From assembly GCA_017443895.1 (NCBI GenBank), contig JAFSXU010000017.1:47593-111592 (forward strand): a stretch of DNA of 64,000 nucleotides, read 5' to 3'. The notes beneath the pieces were generated by a model. The model searched no databases, had not been told where the DNA came from, and saw nothing but the letters and a program-made list of their open reading frames with translations. This DNA is from Clostridia bacterium (GTDB taxonomy: Bacteria; Bacillota; Clostridia; UBA1381). Below are positions 9,530 to 19,474 of the stretch, piece by piece (position 1 is the stretch's first letter; each line of letters starts with the position of its first letter). A program made the translations under genes and the position numbers.

Positions 9530-10648
9530 ATGGGGGTAAATGAAATTCTCAGTATGTTTTTTGCACTTTTGGTGTCGTTTGGCTTTTCATTTGCGGCAAC
9601 ACCTCTTGTAAGGCGGTTAGCGTTCAGAATTGGGGCTGTTGATGTTCCAAGGGACTCACGCCGTATGCATAAGCGTCCTACGCCCAGAGTCGGCGGTTTG
9701 GCGATAGTATTCGGTTTTTTGGTTGCAACGGTGTGCTTTGCCGTGCCCTATTGTGATAAGCAGGCACTAACGGGAACGCTCATAGGTGCAATGATTATCG
9801 TAATACTTGGCGTTATAGACGATTGCAAGGCGCTTCCTGCCCTGCCTAAGTTTTTTGTTCAGATAATAGCCGCACTTATCGTTATATATGTTGGCGGAAT
9901 AAAAATAAGTGTGTTTACAAACCCGAATATCTTTTCGGAAAACCCGTACTGGGTATTGCCGCAGTGGTTTTCCGTTACAATAACTGTACTGTGGATAGTA
10001 TTTATAACAAACGCCGTTAATTTCATTGACGGGCTTGACGGACTCGCCGCAGGCGTAAGTGCGATAATGTCAATTTCGCTTGTGTTCATATCCATCCGTT
10101 CAAATGAAATATCCATTGCAATTTTGGGTATTGCGCTTATGGGTGCGTGCTTTGGCTTTTTGCCGTTTAACTTTAACCCTGCAAAGATATTTATGGGCGA
10201 TACAGGCTCGACATTTTTGGGATTTATGCTTGCAACGCTGTCAATTCAGGGAATGTTTAAATCATATGCGGTAATTTCGTTTGCTGTTCCGCTTCTTATT
10301 TTGGGACTGCCCCTGTTTGATGCAAGCTTTGCAATGATAAGGCGTATGGCAAAGGGTGAGAGCCCGATGCACGCAGATAGGGGACATCTTCATCACAGGC
10401 TCATAGATATGGGCTTTTCACAAAAGCAGACGGTGTTCATTCTCTATGCTATTTCGGGCGTTTTGGGAATTTCGGCGGTGCTTTTGGCAGAGAGCGGAGT
10501 GTTAAGAGCGTTGTTATTGCTCATATGCGTTTTAATACTTATCCTTATAGGCAGTCTTATGGGTAAAAATTCATATGTGCATACACATACACAGCATGAT
10601 GAAAATATAGAAAACAGTGTAGAGGTAAAGGAAAATGAAGAAAATTAA
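9530..10648 (+). CDS. tagO: Undecaprenyl-phosphate GlcNAc-1-phosphate transferase (TagO/WecA family)
   Basis: A 372-residue polytopic membrane protein of the MraY/WecA family, with about ten or eleven hydrophobic segments. Family signatures are GAVDVPRDSRRMHKRPTPRVGG, the Asp motif GVIDDCKAL, NFIDGLDGLAAG, FMGDTGSTFLGF and the cytoplasmic HADRGHLHHRLI loop. These enzymes move GlcNAc-1-phosphate from UDP-GlcNAc to undecaprenyl phosphate, starting teichoic acid or other wall glycopolymers. The next gene, UDP-GlcNAc 2-epimerase, overlaps it by 14 nt, which supports a wall-polymer linkage-unit role. The last ~20 residues are a charged cytoplasmic tail. Start ATG 9530 has GGAGG seven bases before it. 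Confidence 0.9.
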   Translation: MGVNEILSMFFALLVSFGFSFAATPLVRRLAFRIGAVDVPRDSRRMHKRPTPRVGGLAIVFGFLVATVCFAVPYCDKQALTGTLIGAMIIVILGVIDDCKALPALPKFFVQIIAALIVIYVGGIKISVFTNPNIFSENPYWVLPQWFSVTITVLWIVFITNAVNFIDGLDGLAAGVSAIMSISLVFISIRSNEISIAILGIALMGACFGFLPFNFNPAKIFMGDTGSTFLGFMLATLSIQGMFKSYAVISFAVPLLILGLPLFDASFAMIRRMAKGESPMHADRGHLHHRLIDMGFSQKQTVFILYAISGVLGISAVLLAESGVLRALLLLICVLILILIGSLMGKNSYVHTHTQHDENIENSVEVKENEEN

Positions 10649-11789
10649 AGTAATGTTGGTTTTCGGCACAAGACCTGAGGCTATAAAAATGTGCCCTTTG
10701 GCATTGGAGCTGAAGAAATATGATGAGATTGAGCCTATCGTGTGCGTTACCGCACAGCATAGGGAAATGCTTGACCAGGTGCTTGAAATATTTAATATCA
10801 CACCCGATTATGACCTTGATATAATGAAAACCCGTCAGACTCTTGTAGGAATTACAACAAGAGTTTTAGAGGGACTTGACGAGGTAATTAAAAAGGAACA
10901 GCCCGATATTGTGCTGGTGCATGGCGACACATCAACAAGCTTTGTTGCAGGACTTGCCGCATTCTATAACCAGGTAAGGGTTGGACATGTCGAGGCAGGT
11001 TTAAGAACATACGATAAATATTCCCCGTTCCCGGAGGAAATGAACCGCCAGCTTACGGGCAGAATTGCGGACTTGAACTTCTCACCCACAACCCAGAACA
11101 GGGAAAACCTGTTAAAGGAAAATGTGGCTGATGAGTCGATATTTATAACAGGAAATACCGTAATTGACGCCTTAAAAACAACGGTGCGTGAGAACTATGT
11201 ATTCCATGACGAGGTTTTAAACAATATCGACTTTAAGAATAACCGAGTAATCATCGTAACCGCGCACAGGCGTGAGAATTTGGGCGAACCGCTTAAAAAT
11301 ATCTGTACGGCGCTAAAGGAAATCGTAGAAACATATCCGGATGTTGAATTGGTGTACCCTGTACACTTAAATCCTGCCGTACGCGAGGTGGCGTTTGGAA
11401 TTTTAGGCGATGTAGACCGTGTACATTTAATTGATCCGCTTGATGTATTGGAGCTTCATAACGCAATGTCAAGAAGCTTTATGGTTATGACAGACTCGGG
11501 CGGTATTCAGGAGGAGGCTCCTGCGCTTGCAAAGCCTGTTTTGGTGCTGAGGCGTGAAACGGAGCGTCCCGAGGCGGTAGAGGCAGGAACCGTTAAGATT
11601 GCAGGCGTTAATAAAGACGATATAATATGCCTTGCAAAGGATTTACTTGATAATGAGGAGTCGTATAACAAAATGGCACATGCCGCAAATCCCTACGGTG
11701 ACGGCGAGGCGTCAAGGCGAACAGCCCAGGCAATCCTTTACTATTTTGGTTTAAGAGATGAACGCCCCGAGAATTTCAGCGTAAAATAA
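10635..11789 (+). CDS. mnaA: UDP-N-acetylglucosamine 2-epimerase (non-hydrolysing)
   Basis: A 384-residue GT-B-fold enzyme that interconverts UDP-GlcNAc and UDP-ManNAc. Signatures are VFGTRPEAIKMCPL at the N-terminus, VHGDTSTSFVAGLAAFY, VGHVEAGLRTYDKYSPFPEEMNRQ, VTAHRRENLGEP and TDSGGIQEEAPALAKPVLVLR. UDP-ManNAc feeds the teichoic-acid linkage unit or capsule. Its start overlaps the end of the tagO-like gene, so the two are translationally coupled. The E. coli name is wecB. Confidence 0.95.
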   Translation: MKKIKVMLVFGTRPEAIKMCPLALELKKYDEIEPIVCVTAQHREMLDQVLEIFNITPDYDLDIMKTRQTLVGITTRVLEGLDEVIKKEQPDIVLVHGDTSTSFVAGLAAFYNQVRVGHVEAGLRTYDKYSPFPEEMNRQLTGRIADLNFSPTTQNRENLLKENVADESIFITGNTVIDALKTTVRENYVFHDEVLNNIDFKNNRVIIVTAHRRENLGEPLKNICTALKEIVETYPDVELVYPVHLNPAVREVAFGILGDVDRVHLIDPLDVLELHNAMSRSFMVMTDSGGIQEEAPALAKPVLVLRRETERPEAVEAGTVKIAGVNKDDIICLAKDLLDNEESYNKMAHAANPYGDGEASRRTAQAILYYFGLRDERPENFSVK

Positions 11790-11827
11790 ATATATAAAAA
11801 CATATAAAACATATCGGAGGGGAGGTA

Positions 11828-13195
11828 ATGGCCTTGGCAGAGCTTAGTGTTTCAAGGATTGAGGAGTTGTTAAAAAACCGTAACTATGCGACCTTAAAGG
11901 CAGAGCTTTTGGATATGAACAGTGCCGATGTTGCGGCTGCTATTGACGAGCTTTACAGTGACGACTTTGACGAAAAAGCGGAGTTTTTAATGCTGTACCG
12001 ACTTTTGCCGAAGGATACCGCCGCCGAGGTATTTACATTTATGAACCCCGATATGCAGGAATATCTGATAAATGCCTTTTCCGATACTGAGCTTCGTGAG
12101 GTTTTAAGTAAATCGTTTATTGATGATACCGTTGATATGATAGAGGAAATGCCTGCAAATGTTGTGGGAAGAATTTTAAAGAATTCCTCAACGGGCGCAA
12201 GAAAGGCGATAAACGAGATTTTAAAATATCCCCGTGACAGCGCCGGCTCAATTATGACGATTGAGTATGTAAGTATTCATAAGGATATGACGGTGTCAGA
12301 AGCGTTTGATAAAATACGGAGCGTCGGAGTCAATAAGGAAACGATATATACCTGCTATGTAACCGAGAACAGACGGCTTATAGGAATTGTATCTGTAAAG
12401 GATTTATTCATTGCCGATGATGATGACATCATAGGCGATATAATGGAAACAAATATCATAAGCGTTGAAACAACTGAGGATAAGGAAAATGTTGCAAAGA
12501 TGTTCAGAAAATATGACTTCCTTGCAATACCTGTTGTTGATAAGGATTACAGGCTTGTCGGTATCGTAACCTTCGACGATGCTATGGATGTCATTGAAGA
12601 AGAGGACAGCGAAGATGTGTCAAAGATGTATGCTATGACGCCTATGGAGGACTCGTATTTCAGAACAAGCGTCCTCCGCCATGCAATGAACAGAATTGTG
12701 TGGCTGCTTATCTTGATGATTGGTATGTCAATTACAGGTGTTATAACCATGAACTATGAAACGGCGTTTTCCATGATGCCTATTTTAGTCGCATTTATGC
12801 CAATGATTATGGATACGGGCGGTAACTGCGGTTCGCAGTCATCAACGCTTATTATTCGTGGTATGGCGCTTGATGAGATACATTTTTCCGATTTCTTTAA
12901 GGTAGTATTTAAGGAATTTAGAATTTCCATTATTATAAGTGCAATTTTAGCTTTGGTAAACGGCGCAAGAATATATATTATGTACGGACATAATTATACC
13001 TTGTCCGTTGCCGTTGCCATATCCATTATTGCAACCGTTATTATGTCAAAGCTCATCGGTGCAATGCTTCCCATGCTTGCAAAAAAATGTCATTTAGACC
13101 CTGCCATTATGGCAGCGCCCTTGCTTGCCACTATAATTGATATGTGCTCGGTGATGTTATATTTTAATATTGCCTCCGCCATGTTAGGTTTATAG
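11828..13195 (+). CDS. mgtE: Magnesium transporter MgtE
   Basis: 455 residues, full length for the family. The order is: an N-terminal acidic helical domain (about 1-135), two CBS domains (about 140-200 and 205-265) that sense Mg2+ in MgtE proteins, a plug helix, and five transmembrane segments from about residue 290. The pore motif reads PMIMDTGGNCGSQSST, and the last helix carries the conserved Asp in ATIIDMCSV. It imports Mg2+ and closes when cytoplasmic Mg2+ is high. GGAGGGGAGG precedes the ATG. It sits 38 nt after mnaA at the end of the run and is followed by a strong terminator. Confidence 0.95.
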   Translation: MALAELSVSRIEELLKNRNYATLKAELLDMNSADVAAAIDELYSDDFDEKAEFLMLYRLLPKDTAAEVFTFMNPDMQEYLINAFSDTELREVLSKSFIDDTVDMIEEMPANVVGRILKNSSTGARKAINEILKYPRDSAGSIMTIEYVSIHKDMTVSEAFDKIRSVGVNKETIYTCYVTENRRLIGIVSVKDLFIADDDDIIGDIMETNIISVETTEDKENVAKMFRKYDFLAIPVVDKDYRLVGIVTFDDAMDVIEEEDSEDVSKMYAMTPMEDSYFRTSVLRHAMNRIVWLLILMIGMSITGVITMNYETAFSMMPILVAFMPMIMDTGGNCGSQSSTLIIRGMALDEIHFSDFFKVVFKEFRISIIISAILALVNGARIYIMYGHNYTLSVAVAISIIATVIMSKLIGAMLPMLAKKCHLDPAIMAAPLLATIIDMCSVMLYFNIASAMLGL

Positions 13196-13196
13196 G

Positions 13197-13315
13197 CAGG
13201 ACTTGCGCTTTTGGCGCAGATCGCTAAAGCTACAAACAAAACTCCCGCTCGGTGTATCGCATACTACCGAGTGGGAGTTTTATTCGTTCTGCATCCAAAA
13301 TCGCAAGCCCTACTC
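13197..13315. repeat. Large inverted repeat around the mgtE terminator
   Basis: The left arm (GGACTTGCGCTTTTGGCGCAGA, starting about 13198) and the right arm (TCTGCATCCAAAATCGCAAGCCC, ending about 13314) are imperfect reverse complements. They enclose the terminator hairpin at 13238-13281. It may be another palindromic mobile element or an elaborate terminator; I saw no second copy. Confidence 0.55.
13238..13285 (+). terminator. Terminator after mgtE
   Basis: A 15-bp stem (AAAACTCCCGCTCGG with CCGAGTGGGAGTTTT, one G-U pair, 14-nt loop) followed by TTTTAT. Confidence 0.85.
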
Positions 13316-13343
13316 AGGATTGGTAGCTTTCGGCAAAGATTGC

Positions 13344-13510
13344 TAAATTTTGGTTTATATGGGTGAATGGGTATCACAATTTGTAGGGGAGGGTTTCCAT
13401 GCCCTCCCGTTCCCAGTATGCATTATCGGGGATACGGGCAGGCACGGAGACCTGCCCCTACGACCATGCCAATTTACCGTAATCAAAATGATACGCTAAA
13501 CCAAAATTTA
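13344..13510. repeat. MITE-like element C, copy 1
   Basis: 167 bp bounded by perfect 14-bp terminal inverted repeats TAAATTTTGGTTTA / TAAACCAAAATTTA. The inside is palindromic and GC-rich: TGTAGGGGAGGG near the left and CTGCCCCTACGA near the right, with nested hairpins. A second copy with nearly the same ends lies at 51472-51632. It has no coding capacity. It fills most of the gap between mgtE and the end of carB. Confidence 0.8.
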
Positions 13511-13541
13511 CAACACAAAATTATACATAACTACCATACAC

Positions 13542-13574
13542 AAAAAATGATGGCAAGACAAAATGCTTGCCATC
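13542..13574 (-). terminator. Terminator of carAB
   Basis: On the minus strand, GATGGCAAG (13566-13574) pairs with CTTGCCATC (13549-13557) across an 8-nt loop and is followed by ATTTTTTG. Confidence 0.8.
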
Positions 13575-13584
13575 AAATCTATGT

Positions 13585-16500
13585 TTATTTAATATCGTCT
13601 AATGATATAACATCAACCTTATCAGGTGTAAGGCCTACCTCCATGACATCCACCATTGCGGAGAATGTGTCAATGCTTGTCATAAGCGATACGGAACATT
13701 CCGTACTAATTCGTCTTATTTTAAATCCGTCGGAGTATACATCATTGCCCTTTGCAGGAAGGTCAATAATAAGGTCAATCATACCCGAGCGTATAACATC
13801 GAGAACATTCGGTATACCCTCTGAAATCTTTTTAGCAGTCTGAACAGGTATTCCATTTTCCTCCAAAAACTTAGCCGTACCCGGTGTTGCAACGAATTTA
13901 CAGCCCATTTTATGGCAACGCTTTGCAAGTGGCAGGAAATTATCCTTCTCATGCTCGCATATTGTGGCAAGAATGGTTGAACCGCACTTCGGTATTGTTG
14001 TTCCTGCCGCAACAAAGCCCTTATAAAGTGCCTCTTTAAAGTTTTTGCCAACACCCAAAACCTCGCCCGTTGAGCGCATTTCAGGACCCAAGGAAACCTC
14101 AACACGCGGTAATTTCTCGGTTGAGAATACAGGTATCTTTATTGCAACCGTGCTTGTAACAGGCGCAATGCCCGTTGTATAGCCCATATCCTTTAGCTTT
14201 TCGCCCATCATTATACGGGTTGCAATATCTATAACAGGTACATTTGTAACCTTTGTTATATACGGCACTGTTCGGCTTGAGCGTGGGTTTACCTCGATAA
14301 TGTAAAGCTCATCACGAAATTCGATAAACTGAATGTTAATCATACCGATAACATTTAATTCTATTGCAATTCTGTAGGTTACATCCTTGATTTTTTCGAT
14401 TATGTGTTCGGGAACATGCTGTGGGGGATAGATTGAGATTGAGTCACCGCTGTGTATTCCCGCACGCTCTAAATGCTCCATAATACCGGGTATTAAAACA
14501 TCTTCTCCGTCGCATATCGCATCAACCTCAAGCTCACGCCCTCCAAGATAACGGTCGATAAGCACAGGGTTATCCTTATCCTTGTTAAATGCGTCTGTGA
14601 GGTAACGGACAAGGTCAATCTCGTTTCTTGTAATCTCCATACCCTGGCCGCCAAGAACATATGACGGACGGACAAGCAACGGATATTCAAGCTTGTTTGC
14701 CTCTTCAATACCCTCTTTAACGCTCCATACCGCTTTACCCTTAGGACGCTTGATGTTGAGCTTTTCAAGCATATCGTCAAACTTTTCTCTGTCCTCTGCC
14801 TCGTCAATGTACTTTGGCTGTGTTCCTAAGACCGGAACATTCATATCCGCCAAGAAGTTTGCAAGCTTAATGGCAGTCTGTCCGCCAAACTGCAGGACAA
14901 CGCCGTCGGGCTTTTCAAGAGTTATGATGTTATAAACATCTTCTTCTGTCAAAGGCTCAAAATAGAGCTTATCCGAGGTGTCAAAGTCCGTTGATACCGT
15001 TTCGGGGTTGTTGTTTATGATAATTGTTTCAATATCGTTTTTCTCAAGCGAGAGAACACAGTGTACCGAGCAGTAGTCAAACTCAATTCCCTGACCAATT
15101 CTTATAGGACCCGAGCCTATAACGATAACCTTTTTCCTGTCTGACGGGAAGGACTCTGTAACCTCATCATATGTTGAGTAGTAATAAGGCGAAACAGCCT
15201 CAAACTCGCCTGCGCAGGTATCAACCATTTTATAAACAGGCGTAATACCCATTTCAATCCTCTTTTTGTATACCTCCTGCGCCGTTGCACCGCAAAGCTC
15301 AGCGATACCTTCATCCGCAAAGCCCAGCTCTTTATAGTACTTCATCACATCGGGCGTGATTTTATCCAGTGTATATGTTTTTAGCATTTCTTCTGCATCA
15401 ATGATTTTCTTAATCTTGTGCAGGAAGAATAAATCCATACCTGTAATTTCTGAGAGCTTTTCAAGATTATAGTTTCGTCTTATAAGCTCCGCCAAGTCAA
15501 ATAACCGCTCATCATCAGGCACGATAACCCTTTGCTTTAATTCGATTGTCGAACGGTTTTTGGATGACTCACGCTCTAAAGTAAACTGCTTTATTTCAAG
15601 CGACCGTATACCCTTTAAGAGTGATGCTTCAAACGAGTTTCCTATTGACATTATCTCGCCCGTTGCCATCATTTTTGTGCCAAGATTTCTCTTTGCACCG
15701 AAGAATTTGTCAAACGGCCACTTGGGTATTTTTGTAACAACATAGTCAATGGCAGGCTCAAAGCAAGCATAGGTCTTGCCTGTTACGGCGTTTGTTATCT
15801 CGTCAAGGTTGTAGCCTAAGGCTATCTTTGCGGCTATCTTTGCGATAGGGTAGCCCGTAGCCTTTGATGCAAGTGCAGACGAGCGCGAAACTCTTGGGTT
15901 AATCTCGATTACACAGTAATCAAAGCTGTTTGGATCAAGCGCAAACTGCACATTACAGCCACCCTTAATCTCTATTGAGTTAATAATATCAATTGCCGCT
16001 TTTCTTAGCATCTGATATTCCTTGTCCGCAAGCGTAAGCGCAGGCGCAACAACTATCGAGTCGCCTGTGTGCACGCCCACAGGGTCAACATTTTCCATTG
16101 AACATACCGTTATACAGTTACCTGCACCGTCACGCATTACCTCAAATTCACTCTCTTTCCAGCCCTTTATTGACTTTTCAAGAAGAACCTGACCTATTCT
16201 TGACAGGTGCAGACCTTGTGAAAGGATAGTGATAAGCTCATTCTCGTCCTCTGCAATACCACCGCCTGTACCGCCCAAGGTATACGCAGGGCGGACAATA
16301 ACAGGGTAGCCGATTTTTTCGGCAAACGCAATTCCCTGATCCACCGTTGTAACTATTTCAGACGGTGCAATCGGCTGATGAGTGCGCTCCATAAGACGCT
16401 TAAATGAGTCTCTGTCCTCACCCTCTTTGATTGATGCGATAGATGTACCTATTACATTTACATTGTATTTTTCAAATACGCCCTTGTCGTATAATTCACA

Positions 16501-16797
16501 GGTAAGGTTAAGACCTGTCTGTCCGCCCATGCCTGCAATTACGGAGTCGGGACGCTCTTTTGCAATTATCTTTTCAACATATTCGGCAGTCAACGGCTCA
16601 ATATATGTTTTTGCAGCCATACCACGATCCGTCATGATGGTTGCAGGGTTTGAGTTTACCAAAACAACCTCAATACCCTCGTCCTTTATTGCCTGGCAAG
16701 CCTGTGAGCCTGAATAGTCAAACTCAGCCGCCTGACCGATAACTATAGGACCTGAGCCTATAACCAATACTTTTTTAATTCGCTTATCTAAAGGCAT
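13585..16797 (-). CDS. carB: Carbamoyl-phosphate synthase large subunit
   Basis: 1070 residues, the standard length. Two homologous ATP-grasp halves are visible. The first begins [20 protein letters not shown] and the second [20 protein letters not shown], each with a glycine-rich loop (TLGGTGGG and VLGGQGM). The C-terminal ~130 residues form the MGS-like allosteric domain. The protein makes carbamoyl phosphate from bicarbonate, two ATP and ammonia tunnelled from CarA, for pyrimidines and arginine. The stop of carA and the start of carB are separated by a single base. No pyr or arg genes are adjacent. Confidence 0.97.
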   Translation of the reverse strand: MPLDKRIKKVLVIGSGPIVIGQAAEFDYSGSQACQAIKDEGIEVVLVNSNPATIMTDRGMAAKTYIEPLTAEYVEKIIAKERPDSVIAGMGGQTGLNLTCELYDKGVFEKYNVNVIGTSIASIKEGEDRDSFKRLMERTHQPIAPSEIVTTVDQGIAFAEKIGYPVIVRPAYTLGGTGGGIAEDENELITILSQGLHLSRIGQVLLEKSIKGWKESEFEVMRDGAGNCITVCSMENVDPVGVHTGDSIVVAPALTLADKEYQMLRKAAIDIINSIEIKGGCNVQFALDPNSFDYCVIEINPRVSRSSALASKATGYPIAKIAAKIALGYNLDEITNAVTGKTYACFEPAIDYVVTKIPKWPFDKFFGAKRNLGTKMMATGEIMSIGNSFEASLLKGIRSLEIKQFTLERESSKNRSTIELKQRVIVPDDERLFDLAELIRRNYNLEKLSEITGMDLFFLHKIKKIIDAEEMLKTYTLDKITPDVMKYYKELGFADEGIAELCGATAQEVYKKRIEMGITPVYKMVDTCAGEFEAVSPYYYSTYDEVTESFPSDRKKVIVIGSGPIRIGQGIEFDYCSVHCVLSLEKNDIETIIINNNPETVSTDFDTSDKLYFEPLTEEDVYNIITLEKPDGVVLQFGGQTAIKLANFLADMNVPVLGTQPKYIDEAEDREKFDDMLEKLNIKRPKGKAVWSVKEGIEEANKLEYPLLVRPSYVLGGQGMEITRNEIDLVRYLTDAFNKDKDNPVLIDRYLGGRELEVDAICDGEDVLIPGIMEHLERAGIHSGDSISIYPPQHVPEHIIEKIKDVTYRIAIELNVIGMINIQFIEFRDELYIIEVNPRSSRTVPYITKVTNVPVIDIATRIMMGEKLKDMGYTTGIAPVTSTVAIKIPVFSTEKLPRVEVSLGPEMRSTGEVLGVGKNFKEALYKGFVAAGTTIPKCGSTILATICEHEKDNFLPLAKRCHKMGCKFVATPGTAKFLEENGIPVQTAKKISEGIPNVLDVIRSGMIDLIIDLPAKGNDVYSDGFKIRRISTECSVSLMTSIDTFSAMVDVMEVGLTPDKVDVISLDDIK

Positions 16798-16798
16798 A

Positions 16799-17851
16799 TC
16801 ACTTTACCTCCTTTAAAAATCTGTCAAATAACCAGCCTGTATCAAGCGGTCCGGGTGCAGCCTCGGGGTGGAACTGTACACTTTGGATTGGCAGCGTCTT
16901 GTGCCTTATACCCTCGCAGGTACCGTCATTTACATTCATAAATGCTTCCTCCACATCGTCTGTGTAGTCGGACACGATATAGTTGTGGTTTTGTGAGGTT
17001 ATATAAACCTTATTTGTCAATAAATCCTTTACAGGGTGGTTTGCGCCGTGATGCCCAAACTTCAGTTTCTTTGTCTTACAGCCAAGCGCAAGCCCGATTA
17101 TCTGGTGTCCCATGCAAATTCCGCAGATAGGGAACTTGCCTATAAGCGCCTTTACAGTATCAACCGTTCCGGGCGCATCAAGCGGATCTCCCGGTCCGTT
17201 TGATAAAAATACCAAATCAGGCTTTGCCTCCTCAATTACAGAGGCAGGAATGTTTGCAGGGTATACCGTAACAGAGCAGTCACGCTTTGTAAGGTCCCTT
17301 AAAATTCCGTCCTTTGCGCCCATATCAATAAATGCAACCTTAGTTTTTCCGTCCTTGTTAAGTGTGTATACCTGATCTGTTGTTGTGTCCATAATAACAT
17401 GCGAATTATCAAGCGTGTCTAAAAGTGCGGACACCTCATTATCCGACGGATTATTGCAAACTATGCAAGCACGCATTGTTCCGTGCTCGCGGATAATTTT
17501 TGTAACCGCTCTTGTGTCAATGCCTTCAATTCCGACAACGCCCTGTTCTTTTAGGAAATCGTCAAGGTTCATTTCGTTTCTGAAATTTGACGGAAAATCG
17601 CATTTCTCACGCACAACAAACGCCTTTAAGTTTGTATGCTTTGCCTCCATATCCTCAAGGTTTATGCCGTAGTTACCTATAAGCGGAAATGTCATGGTAA
17701 CTATCTGCCCTGCATATGACGGATCGGTCAATGTTTCCTGGTATCCCGTCATACCAGTTGTAAACACAATCTCGCCCACGATGTCTTTTTGCGCGCCGAA
17801 CAGCTTGCCGTAAAACCTTGCGCCGTTTTCAAGAATAAGCTGTGCTTTCAT
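16799..17851 (-). CDS. carA: Carbamoyl-phosphate synthase small subunit (glutaminase)
   Basis: 350 residues. The N-terminal domain starts [19 protein letters not shown], with [16 protein letters not shown]. The C-terminal class I glutamine amidotransferase has its nucleophile Cys in CGICMGHQ (about residue 245) and the catalytic His and Glu in [12 protein letters not shown]. It hydrolyses glutamine and passes ammonia to CarB. The frame extends upstream to 17908, but that part runs through a terminator. GGGAGG at 17859-17864 is correctly spaced (7 nt) for the ATG at 17851, while the ATG at 17857 is too close. Regulation is probably by the leader peptide and terminator just upstream. Confidence 0.95.
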   Translation of the reverse strand: MKAQLILENGARFYGKLFGAQKDIVGEIVFTTGMTGYQETLTDPSYAGQIVTMTFPLIGNYGINLEDMEAKHTNLKAFVVREKCDFPSNFRNEMNLDDFLKEQGVVGIEGIDTRAVTKIIREHGTMRACIVCNNPSDNEVSALLDTLDNSHVIMDTTTDQVYTLNKDGKTKVAFIDMGAKDGILRDLTKRDCSVTVYPANIPASVIEEAKPDLVFLSNGPGDPLDAPGTVDTVKALIGKFPICGICMGHQIIGLALGCKTKKLKFGHHGANHPVKDLLTNKVYITSQNHNYIVSDYTDDVEEAFMNVNDGTCEGIRHKTLPIQSVQFHPEAAPGPLDTGWLFDRFLKEVK

Positions 17852-17876
17852 ATTCATACCTCCCAAGTTTTTGGTT

Positions 17877-17906
17877 AAAAAAAAAGACAATGGAAATACC
17901 ATTGTC
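17877..17906 (-). terminator. Leader terminator (attenuator) before carA
   Basis: On the minus strand, GACAATGG (17899-17906) pairs perfectly with CCATTGTC (17886-17893) over a 5-nt loop, followed by nine U (17877-17885). It lies between the carAB promoter and carA, so it must be bypassed for expression. The leader-peptide stop codon overlaps the stem. Confidence 0.85.
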
Positions 17907-17997
17907 AAATATTTTTAAAAACAGAAAATGAAAATAAACAGAGACTCTTATAAACTCCGACTTGTTGTGTTAAGTTATAATCCTTTGCTTTGTGCAT
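17905..17997 (-). CDS. Candidate carAB leader peptide, 30 residues
   Basis: A short frame starting at the ATG at 17997 after GAGGGG and ending at TGA 17907-17905, inside the first bases of the attenuator stem. The first part has mixed codons; the last twelve codons lie in a U-rich tract (Cys-Leu-Phe-Ser-Phe-Ser-Val-Phe-Lys-Asn-Ile). This is the arrangement of E. coli pyrL before pyrBI, where low UTP stalls polymerase in the U-tract and the trailing ribosome disrupts the terminator. No Arg codons are present, which argues against arginine attenuation. Translation has not been shown; the call rests on position, ribosome-binding site and the U-tract. Confidence 0.6.
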   Translation of the reverse strand: MHKAKDYNLTQQVGVYKSLCLFSFSVFKNI

Positions 17998-18027
17998 GGG
18001 TACCCCTCGCTTAAATTCATTTTAGTT

Positions 18028-18056
18028 ATTCTAACAAACAAAATCAGTTTTGTCAA
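18028..18056 (-). promoter_or_regulatory. carAB promoter
   Basis: On the minus strand, TTGACA (18051-18056) and TAGAAT (18028-18033) are separated by exactly 17 bp. The predicted start near 18021 leaves about 24 nt before the leader-peptide ATG. Confidence 0.8.
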
Positions 18057-18175
18057 TAACAAGTTCTAAAATTTTAGAATAATCAGCAATATTGTAAAAA
18101 TATGATAAAAATAATCAGAAACACCATTTTCCGTTCAATATTTTACACAAAAATAAATTTTTTGTAAAATTTATG

Positions 18176-18344
18176 TTGACAAATCCTGAAATTTTTGTAT
18201 AATGGTACTTGAATTTAAAAATTCACTTACAAAGGTGTGTTTATTGAGATTACCAACTCGATAGACGCATTTTTTTGCTGTTTTTTTGCCGCATAATTGA
18301 CATTTTATAGATTTTTAGATATTATATACTTATATAAGTATATA
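18176..18344 (+). promoter_or_regulatory. Tandem promoters and palindromic operator before the GH105 gene
   Basis: P1 is TTGACA (18176-18181), 16 bp, TATAAT (18198-18203). P2 is TTGACA (18297-18302), 17 bp, TATTAT (18320-18325). A perfect 22-bp palindrome at 18323-18344 (TATATACTTA/TAAGTATATA with a TA centre) overlaps the end of the P2 -10 box and the start site, a typical repressor position. Between P1 and P2 the sequence is T-rich (TTTTTTTGCTGTTTTTTTGCC) with no gene. Confidence 0.65.
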
Positions 18345-18361
18345 AATGGGAGGTATGTAAG

Positions 18362-19447
18362 ATGTTAAACAAGAACGAGGTTTTGGAAAATGCCTTAAAC
18401 GGTGCAAGAGAGCTTATGGAACGGTTTACACCTGAGGAATTACCGCCGTCAAACAGATTTCATTATCATCAGGGAGTGTTTTTATCGGGTGTTGAACAGC
18501 TGTATGCACTGACAGGCGAGGAAAAGCTAAACGATTACATAAGAGCATGGTTAAACTATAATATCGAGCCCGACGGCACAGCACCAAGGTGTTTTTTGGG
18601 TGAGTTTGACGATTTACAGCCTTCTGTTTTGGTATTTAACCAGTATAAGCAGACAGGTGATAAAAGGTATGAACTGTGGCTTGATAGGCTTATGGATATA
18701 ATCGAGCCGTGGCCCACCAATGCGCAGGGCGGAGTATGGCATAAGTTTCGCAACAAAAACCAGATGTGGCTTGATACCATGTATATGATGGGACTTATAA
18801 CAACCAAACTTGCAATGGAATGGAATAATGAGTACCTTGTATATAAGGTTCATCATCAGATGAAGCTCATGCGTGATAATATGACAAACCCAAAAACAGG
18901 CCTGTTGTATCATATGTGGGATGATTCAAAGGAAAATCAGTTTGTTGATAAAACCGACGGACTTGTAAAGGTGCATTGGGGCAGAGCAATGGGCTGGTAT
19001 GTGGTTGCAATGTTTGAAATTGCCGAGGAGATAGGTATGAGTCATCCACTTTATCAGGACTTTATTGATACAGGCGTCCGGTATTTAGAGGCGGTATATA
19101 AGTATCAGGATAAGGAAACAGGCTTATTCTATCAGGTAATAGACTATGTTGACGATGAGAGGAACTGGCTTGAAACCTCATGTACGGCACTGTTTGTTGA
19201 AGCGTGCGCAAAGGCATACCGCTTGGGTGCGATAGACGATAGCTACCTTGAAATGATTGAAAAGGGCTACCGTGGGGTTATGTCAAAAACGGAAAGCAAG
19301 GATAATAAACTGTATCTGTCGGGCGTTTGTGTGGGAACAGGTGTCGGAGATTTGCAGGCATACTTTGACAGACCCACCGTTACAAATGATTTGCACGGTA
19401 TGGGCGCATTTTTGCTTATGAGCGCAGAGGTTGCAAAGATACTTTAA
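18362..19447 (+). CDS. GH105 unsaturated rhamnogalacturonyl hydrolase-like (YteR/YesR family)
   Basis: A 361-residue (alpha/alpha)6-barrel-type protein. Family features are YHQGVFLSGVEQLYALTG, the catalytic-Asp motif QMWLDTMYMMG, LLYHMWDD, and VHWGRAMGWYVVAMFEI, which matches the (W/G)RGNGW-type motif of GH88/GH105. These enzymes remove the 4,5-unsaturated uronic acid left by pectin or rhamnogalacturonan lyases. No signal peptide is visible, so it should act in the cytoplasm on imported oligosaccharides. Tandem promoters and a palindromic operator suggest substrate induction. The neighbours do not form a carbohydrate cluster, but the window also holds a KdgK-like kinase and an MsmX-type ATPase. 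Confidence 0.85.
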   Translation: MLNKNEVLENALNGARELMERFTPEELPPSNRFHYHQGVFLSGVEQLYALTGEEKLNDYIRAWLNYNIEPDGTAPRCFLGEFDDLQPSVLVFNQYKQTGDKRYELWLDRLMDIIEPWPTNAQGGVWHKFRNKNQMWLDTMYMMGLITTKLAMEWNNEYLVYKVHHQMKLMRDNMTNPKTGLLYHMWDDSKENQFVDKTDGLVKVHWGRAMGWYVVAMFEIAEEIGMSHPLYQDFIDTGVRYLEAVYKYQDKETGLFYQVIDYVDDERNWLETSCTALFVEACAKAYRLGAIDDSYLEMIEKGYRGVMSKTESKDNKLYLSGVCVGTGVGDLQAYFDRPTVTNDLHGMGAFLLMSAEVAKIL

Positions 19448-19474
19448 TAAGTGTGGTACATACTTAAAATATTG

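Noticed and set aside
13367..13843. 158-residue plus-strand frame across element C and the end of carB
   Set aside because: It runs through a MITE-like repeat, the carAB terminator and antisense to carB, with no start signal; its length is accidental.
17852..17908. N-terminal extension of carA to 17908
   Set aside because: It would translate the terminator hairpin and U-tract; the GGGAGG at 17859-17864 clearly serves the ATG at 17851.
17877..18056. PyrR-binding attenuator or T-box in the carAB leader
   Set aside because: I could not find the PyrR anti-antiterminator consensus or a T-box sequence; the leader is also too short for a T-box.
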